Source of the DNA: Acetobacter sp.
Lineage (GTDB): Bacteria > Pseudomonadota > Alphaproteobacteria > RF32 > CAG-239
Reading direction: 5' to 3'
DNA length: 39,413 nucleotides
NCBI GenBank assembly: GCA_023665325.1
Contig: JAMPED010000016.1
Coordinates: forward strand, 1 to 39,413
This document shows positions 15,891-24,480 of this stretch, piece by piece. The stretch's first letter is position 1, and every line of letters starts with the position of its first letter. Below the pieces are notes generated by a model. That model saw nothing but the letters and a program-made list of their open reading frames with translations. It was not told the DNA's origin and searched no databases. The position numbers and the translations under genes are program-made.

Positions 15891-17033
15891 TTACACTTCC
15901 CCGTTAGTCATTCTTCTTGCGTGCTCTGCTGATGCAATTTGAGAAGCTCTGGTAATTAAGTCATAGTTCTCTTTGTAAAATGCTACTCTTTCTTTATGAG
16001 GGAGTGATGCTAGTTTTTGAAGTACGTTAGTTTCATCTAAGGCTGCCGCAGGAGTAACCTCAGCATTTTGCACAGCCCCCTCTTTAAAGTCTTCTTCAGC
16101 TACTGGTTCTACTACAGGCTCAGGAATTACTACCTCAGGAACTTGTTCTTCTACTTCTACCTTAGGCTCTTCCTTAATAGCCTCAACCACTTCTTTCACG
16201 GCCTCCACAGCTTCTTTAGTTTCTTTTACAGCTTCTACTACTTTAGGAGCTACCATCTTAGCTTTAGCAACTGCTAACTCTACTTTAGCCATTAGGTCTT
16301 CTGCTAAGTCTTTAATACCAGAATTTTCCATAATAGCAATGAAAGTTTCAGCTACTACTTCTTGTTGTTGCTCAGTAAGCTCAAACTTTTCCATCAAACG
16401 AGCTGCTCTGGTAAATACGATATCAGTGAATGCTGCGTTAAGTTCATCATTAACCTTAGCTTTTTGTTCATTTTGGATACGTTCAGCTTGAGTGATTAAG
16501 CCTTTAGCAATCTCAGCTTTAGCAGGGTCTTCTTTAGCAATCTCGTCGATAGACTTAGTAGTATCAATGCCATACTTTTCAAATTCTCCCGCAAGTGCAT
16601 TTGCTAGACGGCCACACATTTCGTTATATTGATTAATGGCTACGTCTCGTTTAGTAGAGAAATCTTTAATTTCTTTTTCTTCTTGTTGGATAGCCTTCAA
16701 TTCTGCAAGCTCTTTTTTAATAGCTTCAACATCTTCAACAGGTTCTTCAACTTTAGGCTCTTCAACTTTTTCTTCTTCTTGAGGAGTTTCCTCTTTCGGC
16801 TTGTTCTCTTCCTCTTTTTCAACTTCAGGTTCTGCTTCGGGTTCCTCTGGAGTTTTTTCTACTTTCCGTTCCTCTTCTTCTGTTTCGGGTTCTTCCACCT
16901 TTGGTTCTTCTTCTGTAGGAACTTCTTCGACTTTTTCGGGTTCAGCTTCCATTGGAGCTTCCACTTCAGCCTCTTGTGTAATTTCTTCTTGGGGCTCTAC
17001 AATTTGTTCTTCTGGTCTTAATTCTTCTGACAT
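15891..17033 (-). CDS. Scaffolding protein
   Basis: 380 residues. The first 110 are an extreme Glu, Pro, Lys and Val-rich stretch, likely disordered. They are followed by helices at about 105-130 (EAIKKELAELKAIQQEEKEI) and 190-290, with a second Glu, Val, Lys-rich linker near 275-330, and a basic C-terminal end (FYKENYDLITRASQIASAEH). Acidic and helical, placed between portal and capsid, it matches podoviral scaffolds, whose basic C-terminal end binds the capsid protein. I see no protease motif. Confidence 0.85.
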   Translation of the reverse strand: MSEELRPEEQIVEPQEEITQEAEVEAPMEAEPEKVEEVPTEEEPKVEEPETEEEERKVEKTPEEPEAEPEVEKEEENKPKEETPQEEEKVEEPKVEEPVEDVEAIKKELAELKAIQQEEKEIKDFSTKRDVAINQYNEMCGRLANALAGEFEKYGIDTTKSIDEIAKEDPAKAEIAKGLITQAERIQNEQKAKVNDELNAAFTDIVFTRAARLMEKFELTEQQQEVVAETFIAIMENSGIKDLAEDLMAKVELAVAKAKMVAPKVVEAVKETKEAVEAVKEVVEAIKEEPKVEVEEQVPEVVIPEPVVEPVAEEDFKEGAVQNAEVTPAAALDETNVLQKLASLPHKERVAFYKENYDLITRASQIASAEHARRMTNGEV

Positions 17034-17053
17034 TTAGAATTGTCTCCTATATT

Positions 17054-18880
17054 TTATACGATTTCATTCGGGTTAATTATATCATTGATACTTCTGTCCG
17101 TGGGTATATTCTCAGATACCATTGATGGCTCTGTAGGGAGCATTTGCCCACCTTCCATACCTATCTGTCCTTGAGGTCCCATAGCCATATCTGGAGGGGG
17201 TTCTATAGCACCTTCTGGCGCACTATTTTCTACTAACTCAAGAATATTATCTGCGTCAGTCAATCCCGCCTTAGCCATTAAGTATCTCACAGCGAGAATT
17301 ACCTGTTCGGGTTGAAGGTTAGAGAATATCATTTGTGTTAACGGTAAATTTAACATAGTCATTAGCCTATTAAATTCACCTTCTCTATCTGCCCTTGAGG
17401 CATTTGTACTGATGGATACTTTTAACTTTTCATCAGAATAAATTGGGTTCAACGGCTTCTCAATAGCCAATGCTAATTCTCTATTGAATGCGTAGAATGC
17501 TACGAATAGTGATAGCATATAGTTATAGTTGAATGCATCTGTTTCTACTCTCATCCTGGTGTTAGCACCGCGGAATAAGATAGAACTTTCTTCCGCTGTT
17601 CTGACCGAACCGTCTGTATTTCCAGCTAAGTAGTTATTTAATCCTAGTACATTCTTGTTCTGGTTTAGGATAGTATCAATCAATTGAAGTCCACCCATAT
17701 TGGCTACGGGGGGTGTCCAGAATTGAGGAGGTTGACCATCCACAGGAACGTATTCCAAGAATTTTTTAGTACGAGCACTTTCTGATTGTTGGAAAGTTAT
17801 AGACCCTTTCTCTACGAGCATTAATGGGTCGGAAATATCCTCCAAGTTTTGGATAAATAAGTCAACTACTCTATTAACTAATGTATTAACTGGTTTTGCA
17901 ACTGCAATAGGACTGATGGACCTGTGCGTCATATCATCTACTTTGTAGGCTGCATAAATAATTCTATTAGTACTTACACCACTATACCTAATATCGGCGA
18001 TACGATTACCAATTACTGTAGCTTTAATGTTGACTAATACTTTGTTATCTGAAGTAATATAGTCGCCATAGTATGTTAATACTTCGATATTGTCTCTGTT
18101 AGTTTTATTTCTTGTGCTTTCAGAAGTTACACTTTGCTGTGCCCAATTGAAATATGACTTAGAGCCATTACGCCCAGCTCCTGAAATAATGTCATCTTTA
18201 TCTTGTTGTGATAATAATGGATAAGCGTCTGATGTTAATAGCGTTTTAGAGCTAATCCAACTTCTAACAATTTTTGCACATCCCCTGGGGTCATTAGCAT
18301 AGTCAACTGCGTCAACATAAAAATCTAACGGGTCGATACGTTCAATCATTATATCGTCATAACTAACAACTTCCTTCATTGTGAACTTAATAACTGGCTC
18401 GCCAGTTTCCTGGTCCACTAATGTTTCTTTCATTCGATATTCTTCTTTGTTAGTTCTTAGTTTGATAAATGATACCGCTTCACCTTTTAAAATCCAGTCA
18501 TCAACTGTATCTGCACTCAACTTCTCAAGTAAAGACATAGATTTAAACTGTTCAGTCATTACCTTCTTAAGCTCTGGTACTTTTAACTCTGAATAAGCAT
18601 CAAGTCCATTGATTTCAACCAAGGCAGAATACCCTTCCAGAGAAGAAGCTATGATTGCAGACTTATAAATTTTAAACATTTCCGCAGCGTGAGGAAAACG
18701 TTCTTTGTCAGACGTAGTTCCTCCCGCAAAAATTACATCACGCAATGCTGTATACTGCGATTGCATCTTGGATAAAACATCTAAGTCTAATCTTTTCTTA
18801 ACGACAAACTGAGCGACCTCATCTTTATATTTTTTTAGGTCGTAGTATTGTTCTTTAATACTGATTGTTTCATCATTCAT
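17054..18880 (-). CDS. Portal protein
   Basis: 608 residues, start MNDETISIKEQYYDLKKYKD. It contains the phrases typical of podoviral portals: DIEVLTYYGDYITSDNKVL-like beta wing near 265, the clip and stem region IDTILNQNKNVLGLNNYLAG (about 385-404), GSVRTAEESSILFRGANTRM (about 408-427) and a Met and Pro-rich C-terminal tail from about 560. It should form the dodecameric DNA-entry ring. It is the first gene after a perfect sigma-70 promoter and lies between the large terminase and the scaffold. Confidence 0.88.
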   Translation of the reverse strand: MNDETISIKEQYYDLKKYKDEVAQFVVKKRLDLDVLSKMQSQYTALRDVIFAGGTTSDKERFPHAAEMFKIYKSAIIASSLEGYSALVEINGLDAYSELKVPELKKVMTEQFKSMSLLEKLSADTVDDWILKGEAVSFIKLRTNKEEYRMKETLVDQETGEPVIKFTMKEVVSYDDIMIERIDPLDFYVDAVDYANDPRGCAKIVRSWISSKTLLTSDAYPLLSQQDKDDIISGAGRNGSKSYFNWAQQSVTSESTRNKTNRDNIEVLTYYGDYITSDNKVLVNIKATVIGNRIADIRYSGVSTNRIIYAAYKVDDMTHRSISPIAVAKPVNTLVNRVVDLFIQNLEDISDPLMLVEKGSITFQQSESARTKKFLEYVPVDGQPPQFWTPPVANMGGLQLIDTILNQNKNVLGLNNYLAGNTDGSVRTAEESSILFRGANTRMRVETDAFNYNYMLSLFVAFYAFNRELALAIEKPLNPIYSDEKLKVSISTNASRADREGEFNRLMTMLNLPLTQMIFSNLQPEQVILAVRYLMAKAGLTDADNILELVENSAPEGAIEPPPDMAMGPQGQIGMEGGQMLPTEPSMVSENIPTDRSINDIINPNEIV

Positions 18881-18919
18881 ATTTACGATTATTCCTTCGT
18901 ATATTATGCGTATGCTTTC

Positions 18920-18948
18920 ATTATAATCGAATTAACTTATTTTGTCAA
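18920..18948 (-). promoter_or_regulatory. Perfect sigma-70 promoter for head operon
   Basis: Minus strand reads TTGACA (18948-18943), exactly 17 bases, then TATAAT (18925-18920). Both hexamers are full consensus. The start point near 18913 leaves a 33-base leader before the portal ATG at 18880. Confidence 0.85.
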
Positions 18949-18989
18949 GATATATAGTTCTAATCTTTAACAAATTGTTACATATGCGC

Positions 18990-20333
18990 TTAACCACCCG
19001 CATCGTGTACGCGTTGCATATAATATATTGGGTAGCTTATAGCATCTATAGGGTGGATTAGATATAATTTATTAATATCTTCCTGAATTTCTTTATCCGT
19101 AGGCTCTTTTAATCCGCCCGTGGCTAGATTATTTTTAGCTTCGTTAAAGTTATATATTAACCTTTCACAGGAACTATCCACAAAAAAACGGCGCTCCATT
19201 TTTGCGTTACATATCTTAGCTCTGAGAATAGATAAACGTTCTTTAATTCTTGGGTTAGCCTTTTGTACCTTCAAGGTAATATCATAACCCAATTGACTGA
19301 AATGTTGCACCATTACTGAATAGTCTGAGCCATTAGTTTTTCTATCCCTACCGTGACTATCACCCATTATTATAAGTTTCTTGGTCTTAAAACTATCAAT
19401 AACAGGTTGCACCATCTTACACATTTCTTTGGTAGTTACGTTATTAATGGTAAATTCTCTAAGCACGAACCATCCTTCAGGAGTATTCTGCACAAGGTAC
19501 CAGCACATAGGATTATAGTTAAAGTCGCAAGTGAGTATTAATGGATAGTTTTTATTATATTCTATCTCGTCTTTAATGTTCTTAGCTGTGAAGTACGGGA
19601 ATGCTACGGTACTATCATTATCTACGTCGATACCTTCAAGCAATTCTTGAATTTCATCCGCGCTATAAAGTCCTTCTAAATTATCTACGTAACTACTTCC
19701 TAAGTGGTGATTTTCTCTAGTGGACGCGATTACAGCCCTATACCCTTTTACTTTAGTTTTTGGATTGTGGAAAAATTTATACATCCACCCTCTAGCACCT
19801 TGTGGGTTAGTGTGTAAGAACATACTTCTGAAGTAATCCTCCCACCCATCTCGCTTTTGTTCACGAACACGGGCTATCAATTCTTTAAAGGTTTTTTCAT
19901 CTATTAGTGAAGCTTCTTCGACCTCTATCCACGTAAACTCTGTAGAACGAAATTGGGTCCAATCGCTCATGGTTTTAAACCTTATAGATGAACCATTGAT
20001 GAACTGTATAGTATTTTTTCTATCAGTATACCACCAATGAACGCCTTCTTTGAGGCCAATATTCTCCATATGCTCGAGGTATTTTACCTTAGTAGTACCA
20101 TCTAGTAGGTCTTGAGAGGCAGCTCCTACAAGCCCTCTACAACCTGGCCACTTAAGAGCATATAATAGTCCCCTTAATGAACCAATAAAAGTTTTCCCGC
20201 TACCGAAGCCTCCTTGGTACAGGGAAACGTCCAATAAGACATCGCCTTGTTTATTTATTAGTTCTTTATCATAACCGAATGCAAACTTATATTGAGTTGG
20301 CAATAGCGTGTAGTTTGTAGTCTTAGCTTGCAT
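18990..20333 (-). CDS. terL: Terminase large subunit
   Basis: 447 residues. The ATPase half has Walker A at 41-48 (GGFGSGKT), a Walker B-like FTWIEVEEA at 133-141 with the catalytic Glu, and a coupling-type motif near 172-176 (FLHTN). The nuclease half has acidic residues at Asp270 (LTCDFNYNP), Asp325 (IIMGDSHGRD) and Asp430 (HPIDAISYP), the RNase H-like trio of terminases. It cuts concatemeric DNA and pumps it into the procapsid through the portal. The start overlaps the stop of the HAD gene by one base. No terminator is clear before the portal promoter. Confidence 0.95.
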   Translation of the reverse strand: MQAKTTNYTLLPTQYKFAFGYDKELINKQGDVLLDVSLYQGGFGSGKTFIGSLRGLLYALKWPGCRGLVGAASQDLLDGTTKVKYLEHMENIGLKEGVHWWYTDRKNTIQFINGSSIRFKTMSDWTQFRSTEFTWIEVEEASLIDEKTFKELIARVREQKRDGWEDYFRSMFLHTNPQGARGWMYKFFHNPKTKVKGYRAVIASTRENHHLGSSYVDNLEGLYSADEIQELLEGIDVDNDSTVAFPYFTAKNIKDEIEYNKNYPLILTCDFNYNPMCWYLVQNTPEGWFVLREFTINNVTTKEMCKMVQPVIDSFKTKKLIIMGDSHGRDRKTNGSDYSVMVQHFSQLGYDITLKVQKANPRIKERLSILRAKICNAKMERRFFVDSSCERLIYNFNEAKNNLATGGLKEPTDKEIQEDINKLYLIHPIDAISYPIYYMQRVHDAGG

Positions 20334-20812
20334 TACGGTATCAACCTTTCATACATTCCTGTTGGGTTATATATATCAAAACCATACATTATGGCCATGT
20401 CTCTATTAGCTTGGCTATCGTCTACTAAACAAACTCTTTCGTAGTTGTTTTCATAAGCATCTTTAGCTATAAATTCAGCCTTGTCAAAGGCTCCATTATC
20501 AGTACCTAATTCAACTAATTCTGCGATAAATCCAGCTGTTTGCAAAATCTGACACAGCATTAATCTCGTGTAAAAGCTAGGCGCTCTTACCGTTAAGAAC
20601 GTTACGTTAGTACAATTTCCAAGCATTCTTACTAGCTTATGGTTAACTTTATAAAATTTAAACTTAGCTTGCAAATACATAAGGAACTGACTTAGAGTAT
20701 TATCCCTGAAAAAGTTCCAAGTGTGACGCATTAAGTCAGTCCAAAACCCATAGATAAGAGTGTCATCTATGTCTACATAAACGTGGTCATATTCTTTATT
20801 TAGATTTCTCAT
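20333..20812 (-). CDS. HAD-superfamily phosphatase
   Basis: 159 residues with the four HAD motifs in order: DIDDT at 14-18 (nucleophile Asp14, acid Asp16), FLTVRAP near 72-78 (Thr74), Lys111, and CLVDDSQANRDM at 128-139 (Asp131, Asp132). The length and a small cap fit phage 5'-nucleotidase or polynucleotide 3'-phosphatase-like HAD proteins. The substrate cannot be read from sequence. It sits between the anti-sigma-like gene, which it overlaps by 17 bases, and the large terminase, so it belongs to the late replication and packaging group. Confidence 0.85.
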   Translation of the reverse strand: MRNLNKEYDHVYVDIDDTLIYGFWTDLMRHTWNFFRDNTLSQFLMYLQAKFKFYKVNHKLVRMLGNCTNVTFLTVRAPSFYTRLMLCQILQTAGFIAELVELGTDNGAFDKAEFIAKDAYENNYERVCLVDDSQANRDMAIMYGFDIYNPTGMYERLIP

Positions 20813-21272
20813 TCGGTTTTTCCTCGTTTACTTCTAACTTATAACAAGCATTTAAATGGTCAATCTTTTGACATATCTTTTTTATGATAAACATTCCAAA
20901 GTCCCTAAATATTTCACTCTCGCCTTCGGGAACATCATAATTTTCGGTAACGCTATCCCTCACAGCTTTAAGTTGCATGAGTAATGATAGGTCAGTTGCT
21001 TTTGCGGCATCAACCCAAGTATCATAGAGATTATACACGCCCCTGTTTATTTTAGCTACAGGCTTACTTTTTTCTTCCTTAATCTTTCGACTATCAGAGT
21101 GGTCTACAATCATAATCTCGCCCAAGTCTCTAGCTGTTTCTACATAGAAATTAAAACACTTTTTACAAGCCGTAATATGGTCTGTGATTTCGTCGTGTAA
21201 CTTATTGCTAAGTTCTCCTCTTATGTAAGCTTCGGCAAAATGCCTAGCTGTTGTACAAGATATCGCCCCCAT
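20796..21272 (-). CDS. Zinc anti-sigma-like protein (ZAS motif)
   Basis: 158 residues, start MGAISCTTARHFAEAYIRGE after a strong GAGGGGG site. The N-terminus has Cys6, His32, Cys36 and Cys39. The spacing C-x25-H-x3-C-x2-C is that of the zinc-binding ZAS domain of anti-sigma factors such as RsrA, including the 26-residue distance from first Cys to His. The rest (helices around 90-150, IFRDFGMFIIKKICQKIDHL) is not assigned. A phage sigma-70-family gene is encoded at 25329-25961, so a regulatory pair is plausible. It could instead be an unrelated zinc-binding protein; the claim rests on the motif. Confidence 0.6.
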   Translation of the reverse strand: MGAISCTTARHFAEAYIRGELSNKLHDEITDHITACKKCFNFYVETARDLGEIMIVDHSDSRKIKEEKSKPVAKINRGVYNLYDTWVDAAKATDLSLLMQLKAVRDSVTENYDVPEGESEIFRDFGMFIIKKICQKIDHLNACYKLEVNEEKPNEKSK

Positions 21273-21273
21273 T

Positions 21274-22152
21274 CTACCCCCTCGTCAAAAACTTTCTAGT
21301 TCTTTCTATATATACAGGGTCATCAAATTTCTTTTTATGACGAGCATCTTTGGCCTTGTAATAGTTTGTCTTTTTTGCCATCTCTCTCGCACTATCAAAA
21401 CTTAGGGTGTAGTACATTAGTTTCCGAATGAGTTTAGCATCGTGTGCGGATTGGTCTACTGCGTCAGGGCAAGCATCAATGCATTCTATTAATTGAGGGT
21501 CCTTGTAACCGCATCCCCTTAAAGTATACATATCAGTAACTGGAGTTCTCTGATAAATTTTACCATTAAATTCCTGCTCTGTCATATATTCTTCACCATT
21601 AAAGGCAGCCTTTATTGCTTCGACTTGATTATTTTGCCTAGTTTTCTGGTCCAGCACCCTATCGTACAACTTTTTCAAAAAGTCGTCGTGCTTACCTACT
21701 ATAAGATTTGTATTCTCAAAATCAAATGTAGTAGTTACAATATGCCTTTTATTTGTATAACATTCAAAGGATTTACAGCCTTCTAAATCTTTTACAATAA
21801 AAGTTTCTAGGTCCATATTAGTTAATATATAGACGTGGATACCTTCCCCGCTTGAAGATACTTCATACTCACACTCGTCAAACTCTTTGAGAAATTCCCT
21901 AGTCTGGGTCTCGATACATCCATCCGCCTCAAAACAGTCATCTAAATCTAGGCACAGGAGGCGGGTTTGCCCAGTGACTGTTCCGAGAAGAATGGATATT
22001 TTTATATCCTCATTGTCATCAGTATAAGATTGCGCAGTAGTGTAGCTCATTTTATCTGCGTCATAAATTCCTACGGGCCGTTGGTCCGTGAAAGACTTGA
22101 GCACACGCTTATTTTTCGATAAGGTAAATATTTTATAAGGATATAAATACAT
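21274..22152 (-). CDS. Primase-polymerase (AEP superfamily)
   Basis: 292 residues. It shows the three catalytic motifs of archaeo-eukaryotic primases in bifunctional prim-pol form: CLDLDDCF with Asp69 and Asp71, SSSGEGIHVY with Ser101 and His106 at the s-G-x-G-x-H motif, and a third motif of Glu130 followed by KRHIVTTT at about 135-142. The C-terminal part (about 200-292) is helical and probably contacts the helicase or DNA, as in phage NrS-1-type primases. It makes primers on the template and can perhaps extend them. It is the only polymerase-like enzyme in the window. Start ATG 22152 follows GGAG by about 11 bases. Confidence 0.85.
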   Translation of the reverse strand: MYLYPYKIFTLSKNKRVLKSFTDQRPVGIYDADKMSYTTAQSYTDDNEDIKISILLGTVTGQTRLLCLDLDDCFEADGCIETQTREFLKEFDECEYEVSSSGEGIHVYILTNMDLETFIVKDLEGCKSFECYTNKRHIVTTTFDFENTNLIVGKHDDFLKKLYDRVLDQKTRQNNQVEAIKAAFNGEEYMTEQEFNGKIYQRTPVTDMYTLRGCGYKDPQLIECIDACPDAVDQSAHDAKLIRKLMYYTLSFDSAREMAKKTNYYKAKDARHKKKFDDPVYIERTRKFLTRG

Positions 22153-22201
22153 ACGGGGGAATATCTCCGAATTTTGAAGAGTAAAGTTTATTCTTGCTTT
22201 T

Positions 22202-22246
22202 TAAAAATCCCAGCAAAGTTATTTTAAAAGAGTAGTGTCCGTCCTT
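22202..22246 (-). repeat. 45-base element, copy A
   Basis: Non-coding element that begins at the stop codon of the 52-residue gene (TAAGGACGG...) and runs to ATTTTTA. It matches the element at 29665-29709 without gaps at 38 of 45 positions. The core ACTACTCTTTT is identical. In this copy the front end also forms a dyad, GTCCGT-AAGG-ACGGAC (22237-22252). It lies about 50-95 bases upstream of the primase-polymerase start, in a leader where no sigma-70 promoter is visible. Confidence 0.75.
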
Positions 22247-22403
22247 ACGGACTATTGGTGTCCAAACTTATTATTTGCTCATAAGCATCTTTATCGATAC
22301 GCCTATAGAAAGAACATTTAGAGCAGGTGTGGCTTAGGACCCTGCGGTCCCATCTACAATAATTTAAGAATTCAGTATCATCTTCGTTAACAATTCCGTC
22401 CAT
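22245..22403 (-). CDS. Small Cys-containing protein
   Basis: 52 residues, start MDGIVNEDDTEFLNYCRWDR. The ATG shares one base with the stop codon of the small terminase gene (TAATG), so translation is probably coupled. Cys16, Cys27 and Cys30 (HTCSKCSFYRR) could hold zinc together with His25. Its stop codon lies in the loop of the dyad at 22237-22252 and starts the 45-base element. Function unknown. Confidence 0.6.
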   Translation of the reverse strand: MDGIVNEDDTEFLNYCRWDRRVLSHTCSKCSFYRRIDKDAYEQIISLDTNSP

Positions 22404-22795
22404 TACTCTTTAGGTTCCTCAACTTTAATTACTATTTCGAATTTCATTTGTTCATTTTCAATAGCCTTAAGCTGTCTAATTTTATCTAATATTCTGACGA
22501 CAACTTCATACTTACCCTCAGCCTGAGCTTTCTTTAGTAATCGGTTATAGTTCAATTGTATCGTATCTATATTATCATCAACGTTAGTCAACGTTTCTAA
22601 AGCGATGGCATCTTCTTTAACTTTCTTAAAATCAGGATGTCGGAGTATTTCTCTATAGATAGCATCCATTTCTCTGTTTGCTATTCTCTTTGCACTTGTA
22701 TTAGCCTTTTGTAGTGCAAGGATTGGGTCTTCCCTATAGAGCTGAGCGTAAGCTACTGCTTCCATCATTTCTTTTGTAATTTCAATATCAGCCAT
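22403..22795 (-). CDS. Probable terminase small subunit
   Basis: 130 residues, start MADIEITKEMMEAVAYAQLY. The N-terminal 55 residues contain a helix-turn-helix-like stretch (DPILALQKANTSAKRIANRE). A helical region follows, LNYNRLLKKAQAEGKYEVVV at about 80-100, and a beta-like C-terminal end (KFEIVIKVEEPKE). This order, DNA-binding head, oligomerising helices and a C-terminal tail, is that of small terminases, which recognise the packaging site. The large terminase lies 2 kb downstream in the same operon. No direct family match was possible by eye, so this is inference. Confidence 0.6.
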   Translation of the reverse strand: MADIEITKEMMEAVAYAQLYREDPILALQKANTSAKRIANREMDAIYREILRHPDFKKVKEDAIALETLTNVDDNIDTIQLNYNRLLKKAQAEGKYEVVVRILDKIRQLKAIENEQMKFEIVIKVEEPKE

Positions 22796-22796
22796 G

Positions 22797-23534
22797 CTAT
22801 TCTAATATTTCCCCGTTTTCTATTTCGATAATTTTGGCATTATGAACTTTGCCATTTTTAAATTCTACTGTCGCAAATCCGTTTTGCCAATTGGGGTTTA
22901 CCATATATTCTGGGTTGAGGTCGCATAAACAACCAGTCTCTATCCAAAAGAATTTTCGACCTGATTTTCTCGCTATATATTTGCATAGTCTATGAGTATG
23001 TCCTGAACACCCAGACATATAAGAAGCTTCCATCTCTTTTATTGCAGATAAGCCCGATTTATTTCCAAGCAGTGTACCGTGCTTAAATACTATACTATCA
23101 TTAATAGTTAAAGAAGCACAACCTCTAATTTTGAAGTCCTGAGCTTTTAATATAGAGAAGACGTCTTCTACTAAACTTGCCAACTCTGGGGCCTTGTTTA
23201 ATACGTAGCGTTCTAATCTAGTTTCGTGATTACCTATAACATAATATATCATAGCGTTCGGGCAAACCGCACGTAAGCTCTCAAGTAACTGGCGACATTC
23301 GGCAATTTCTTCCATAGGATTTCTACCTTCGCCCTTAGTAAATCTTGATAGCATAAACATATCAAGAACGTCACCGTTTAATACAATTACTTCTGGCTGT
23401 TTTTTGGCGCAATAATTAACAAATAGCTTTACCGCTAGCGCATCTTGAAACGGGATATGAATATCGCTGCCAACAATAACAGTACCTTTATTAAGCTTCA
23501 ATTCTAAGTCTACAATGTTCTTAGCTCTTTTCAT
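22797..23534 (-). CDS. Calcineurin-like metallophosphoesterase
   Basis: 245 residues with the complete motif set: GSDIHIP (Asp24, His26), NGDVLDMF (Asp55), GNHE (Asn102, His103), KHG (His152) and GHTHRL (His179, His181). The dimetal phosphoesterase could act on DNA ends, cyclic nucleotides or nucleotides. Its position between the FEN-type nuclease and the terminases suggests DNA processing, as for Mre11/SbcD-like or lambda PP-like enzymes, but no extra domain supports one choice. It abuts the neighbour genes with 1-2 base gaps. Confidence 0.9.
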   Translation of the reverse strand: MKRAKNIVDLELKLNKGTVIVGSDIHIPFQDALAVKLFVNYCAKKQPEVIVLNGDVLDMFMLSRFTKGEGRNPMEEIAECRQLLESLRAVCPNAMIYYVIGNHETRLERYVLNKAPELASLVEDVFSILKAQDFKIRGCASLTINDSIVFKHGTLLGNKSGLSAIKEMEASYMSGCSGHTHRLCKYIARKSGRKFFWIETGCLCDLNPEYMVNPNWQNGFATVEFKNGKVHNAKIIEIENGEILE

Positions 23535-23536
23535 TA

Positions 23537-23683
23537 TTACACCTCAAATTCTTCTCTAATAAAGTCCATCAACATAGCTTCATAGTCGCGCATATCACGA
23601 GCGTGCCTATCACCGTCAAGCCTAGCCTCATCAATGAACTTTACAGTTTCTTTTTTGGTATTTTGTTTTTCTTTACTTGTCAT
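23537..23683 (-). CDS. Small charged protein
   Basis: 48 residues, start MTSKEKQNTKKETVKFIDEA. The ATG lies inside the last codons of the exonuclease gene (11-base overlap) and the stop is 2 bases before the phosphoesterase ATG, so it completes a tight operon. The sequence is highly charged with a helical pattern (KFIDEARLDGDRHARDMRDY) and an acidic end. No family is recognised. The spacing argues that it is a real gene. Confidence 0.6.
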   Translation of the reverse strand: MTSKEKQNTKKETVKFIDEARLDGDRHARDMRDYEAMLMDFIREEFEV

Positions 23684-24479
23684 ATATTTCATCCGCCTTC
23701 CTGTTTAAAAAGTCTAATTGCCCTTGTGTACAATTCTTTACGGCATATTCATCCACTTTATTCTCTTTTAGTAGAGTATTGCAAACTTTTTTAAAACTGG
23801 ATTTATTCTCGTTAAAGTTATACATCATTGGTATTATCAGATTTATATTCTTAATACATTCTTCTTTGCTGACCTTTTTGTCTTTATAGATTTTAAATAC
23901 TTCATCTATAGCCGAAGGTCTATCCTTCATTAATTTCTCAGCAGTCTTCATTCCTACCTTATTAAGACCTGTAATGTTGTCTTCCCTGTCCCCCGCAAGC
24001 ATCTGATACAATACATATCGCTCATCATAGAAAAAGTCTATCTGTTCTGTTATGTTTATCTTACAATGAATTAGAGATGTGTAATGTAAATCCTTATCAT
24101 CCGAGAAAACAATACAACTACCGCCATTGTCAAAGAGATAATCTTGTAACATTATACACAGTTCGTCTGCCTCGAGGGTTTGAGGCTTTATAATATCTTT
24201 ATCTACGTCGAGTAACGCTTCTCTGTACGCACCTATATATGGGTTCTTCTCTCTAGTTGCTTTATAAGTTTCATACAGGTCCTTCTTCCAACTATGACCT
24301 GATACTATCTTAATAATACCATCAAGCCTACCGTCGTAATAGTTAAGAGCCTTTTCTATAGATGCATCCACCAAATCATTCAATACATTAACGGCATCGT
24401 CCATATCGCCACGAGCAAAGGAGGCGTACCACGACTTGCATATAAATCCATCATAGTCCAATACTGCATAGTTAGCCAT
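23673..24479 (-). CDS. T5/FEN-type 5'-3' exonuclease
   Basis: 268 residues from ATG 24479 (MANYAVLDYDGFICKSWYAS). An in-frame TTG 12 bases upstream lies inside the previous gene and is less likely. Motifs of the FEN family are in order: LDYDGF with an Asp near residue 8, YKATREKNP of the helical arch, EADELCIML, SDDKDL, and then the helix-3-turn-helix QMLAGDREDNITGLNKVGMK. These carry the acidic metal ligands. The enzyme trims flaps and RNA primers or degrades DNA from 5' ends. With no phage family A polymerase, it replaces the nuclease activity such phages usually need for primer removal and recombination. Confidence 0.9.
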   Translation of the reverse strand: MANYAVLDYDGFICKSWYASFARGDMDDAVNVLNDLVDASIEKALNYYDGRLDGIIKIVSGHSWKKDLYETYKATREKNPYIGAYREALLDVDKDIIKPQTLEADELCIMLQDYLFDNGGSCIVFSDDKDLHYTSLIHCKINITEQIDFFYDERYVLYQMLAGDREDNITGLNKVGMKTAEKLMKDRPSAIDEVFKIYKDKKVSKEECIKNINLIIPMMYNFNENKSSFKKVCNTLLKENKVDEYAVKNCTQGQLDFLNRKADEIYDK

Positions 24480-24480
24480 A

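Noticed and set aside
16068..17037. Long plus-strand open frames opposite the scaffold gene
   Set aside because: They mirror a Glu and Lys-rich gene, whose complement naturally lacks stops (Phe, Ser-rich). The minus-strand frame has a good start, a known type of composition and operon position.
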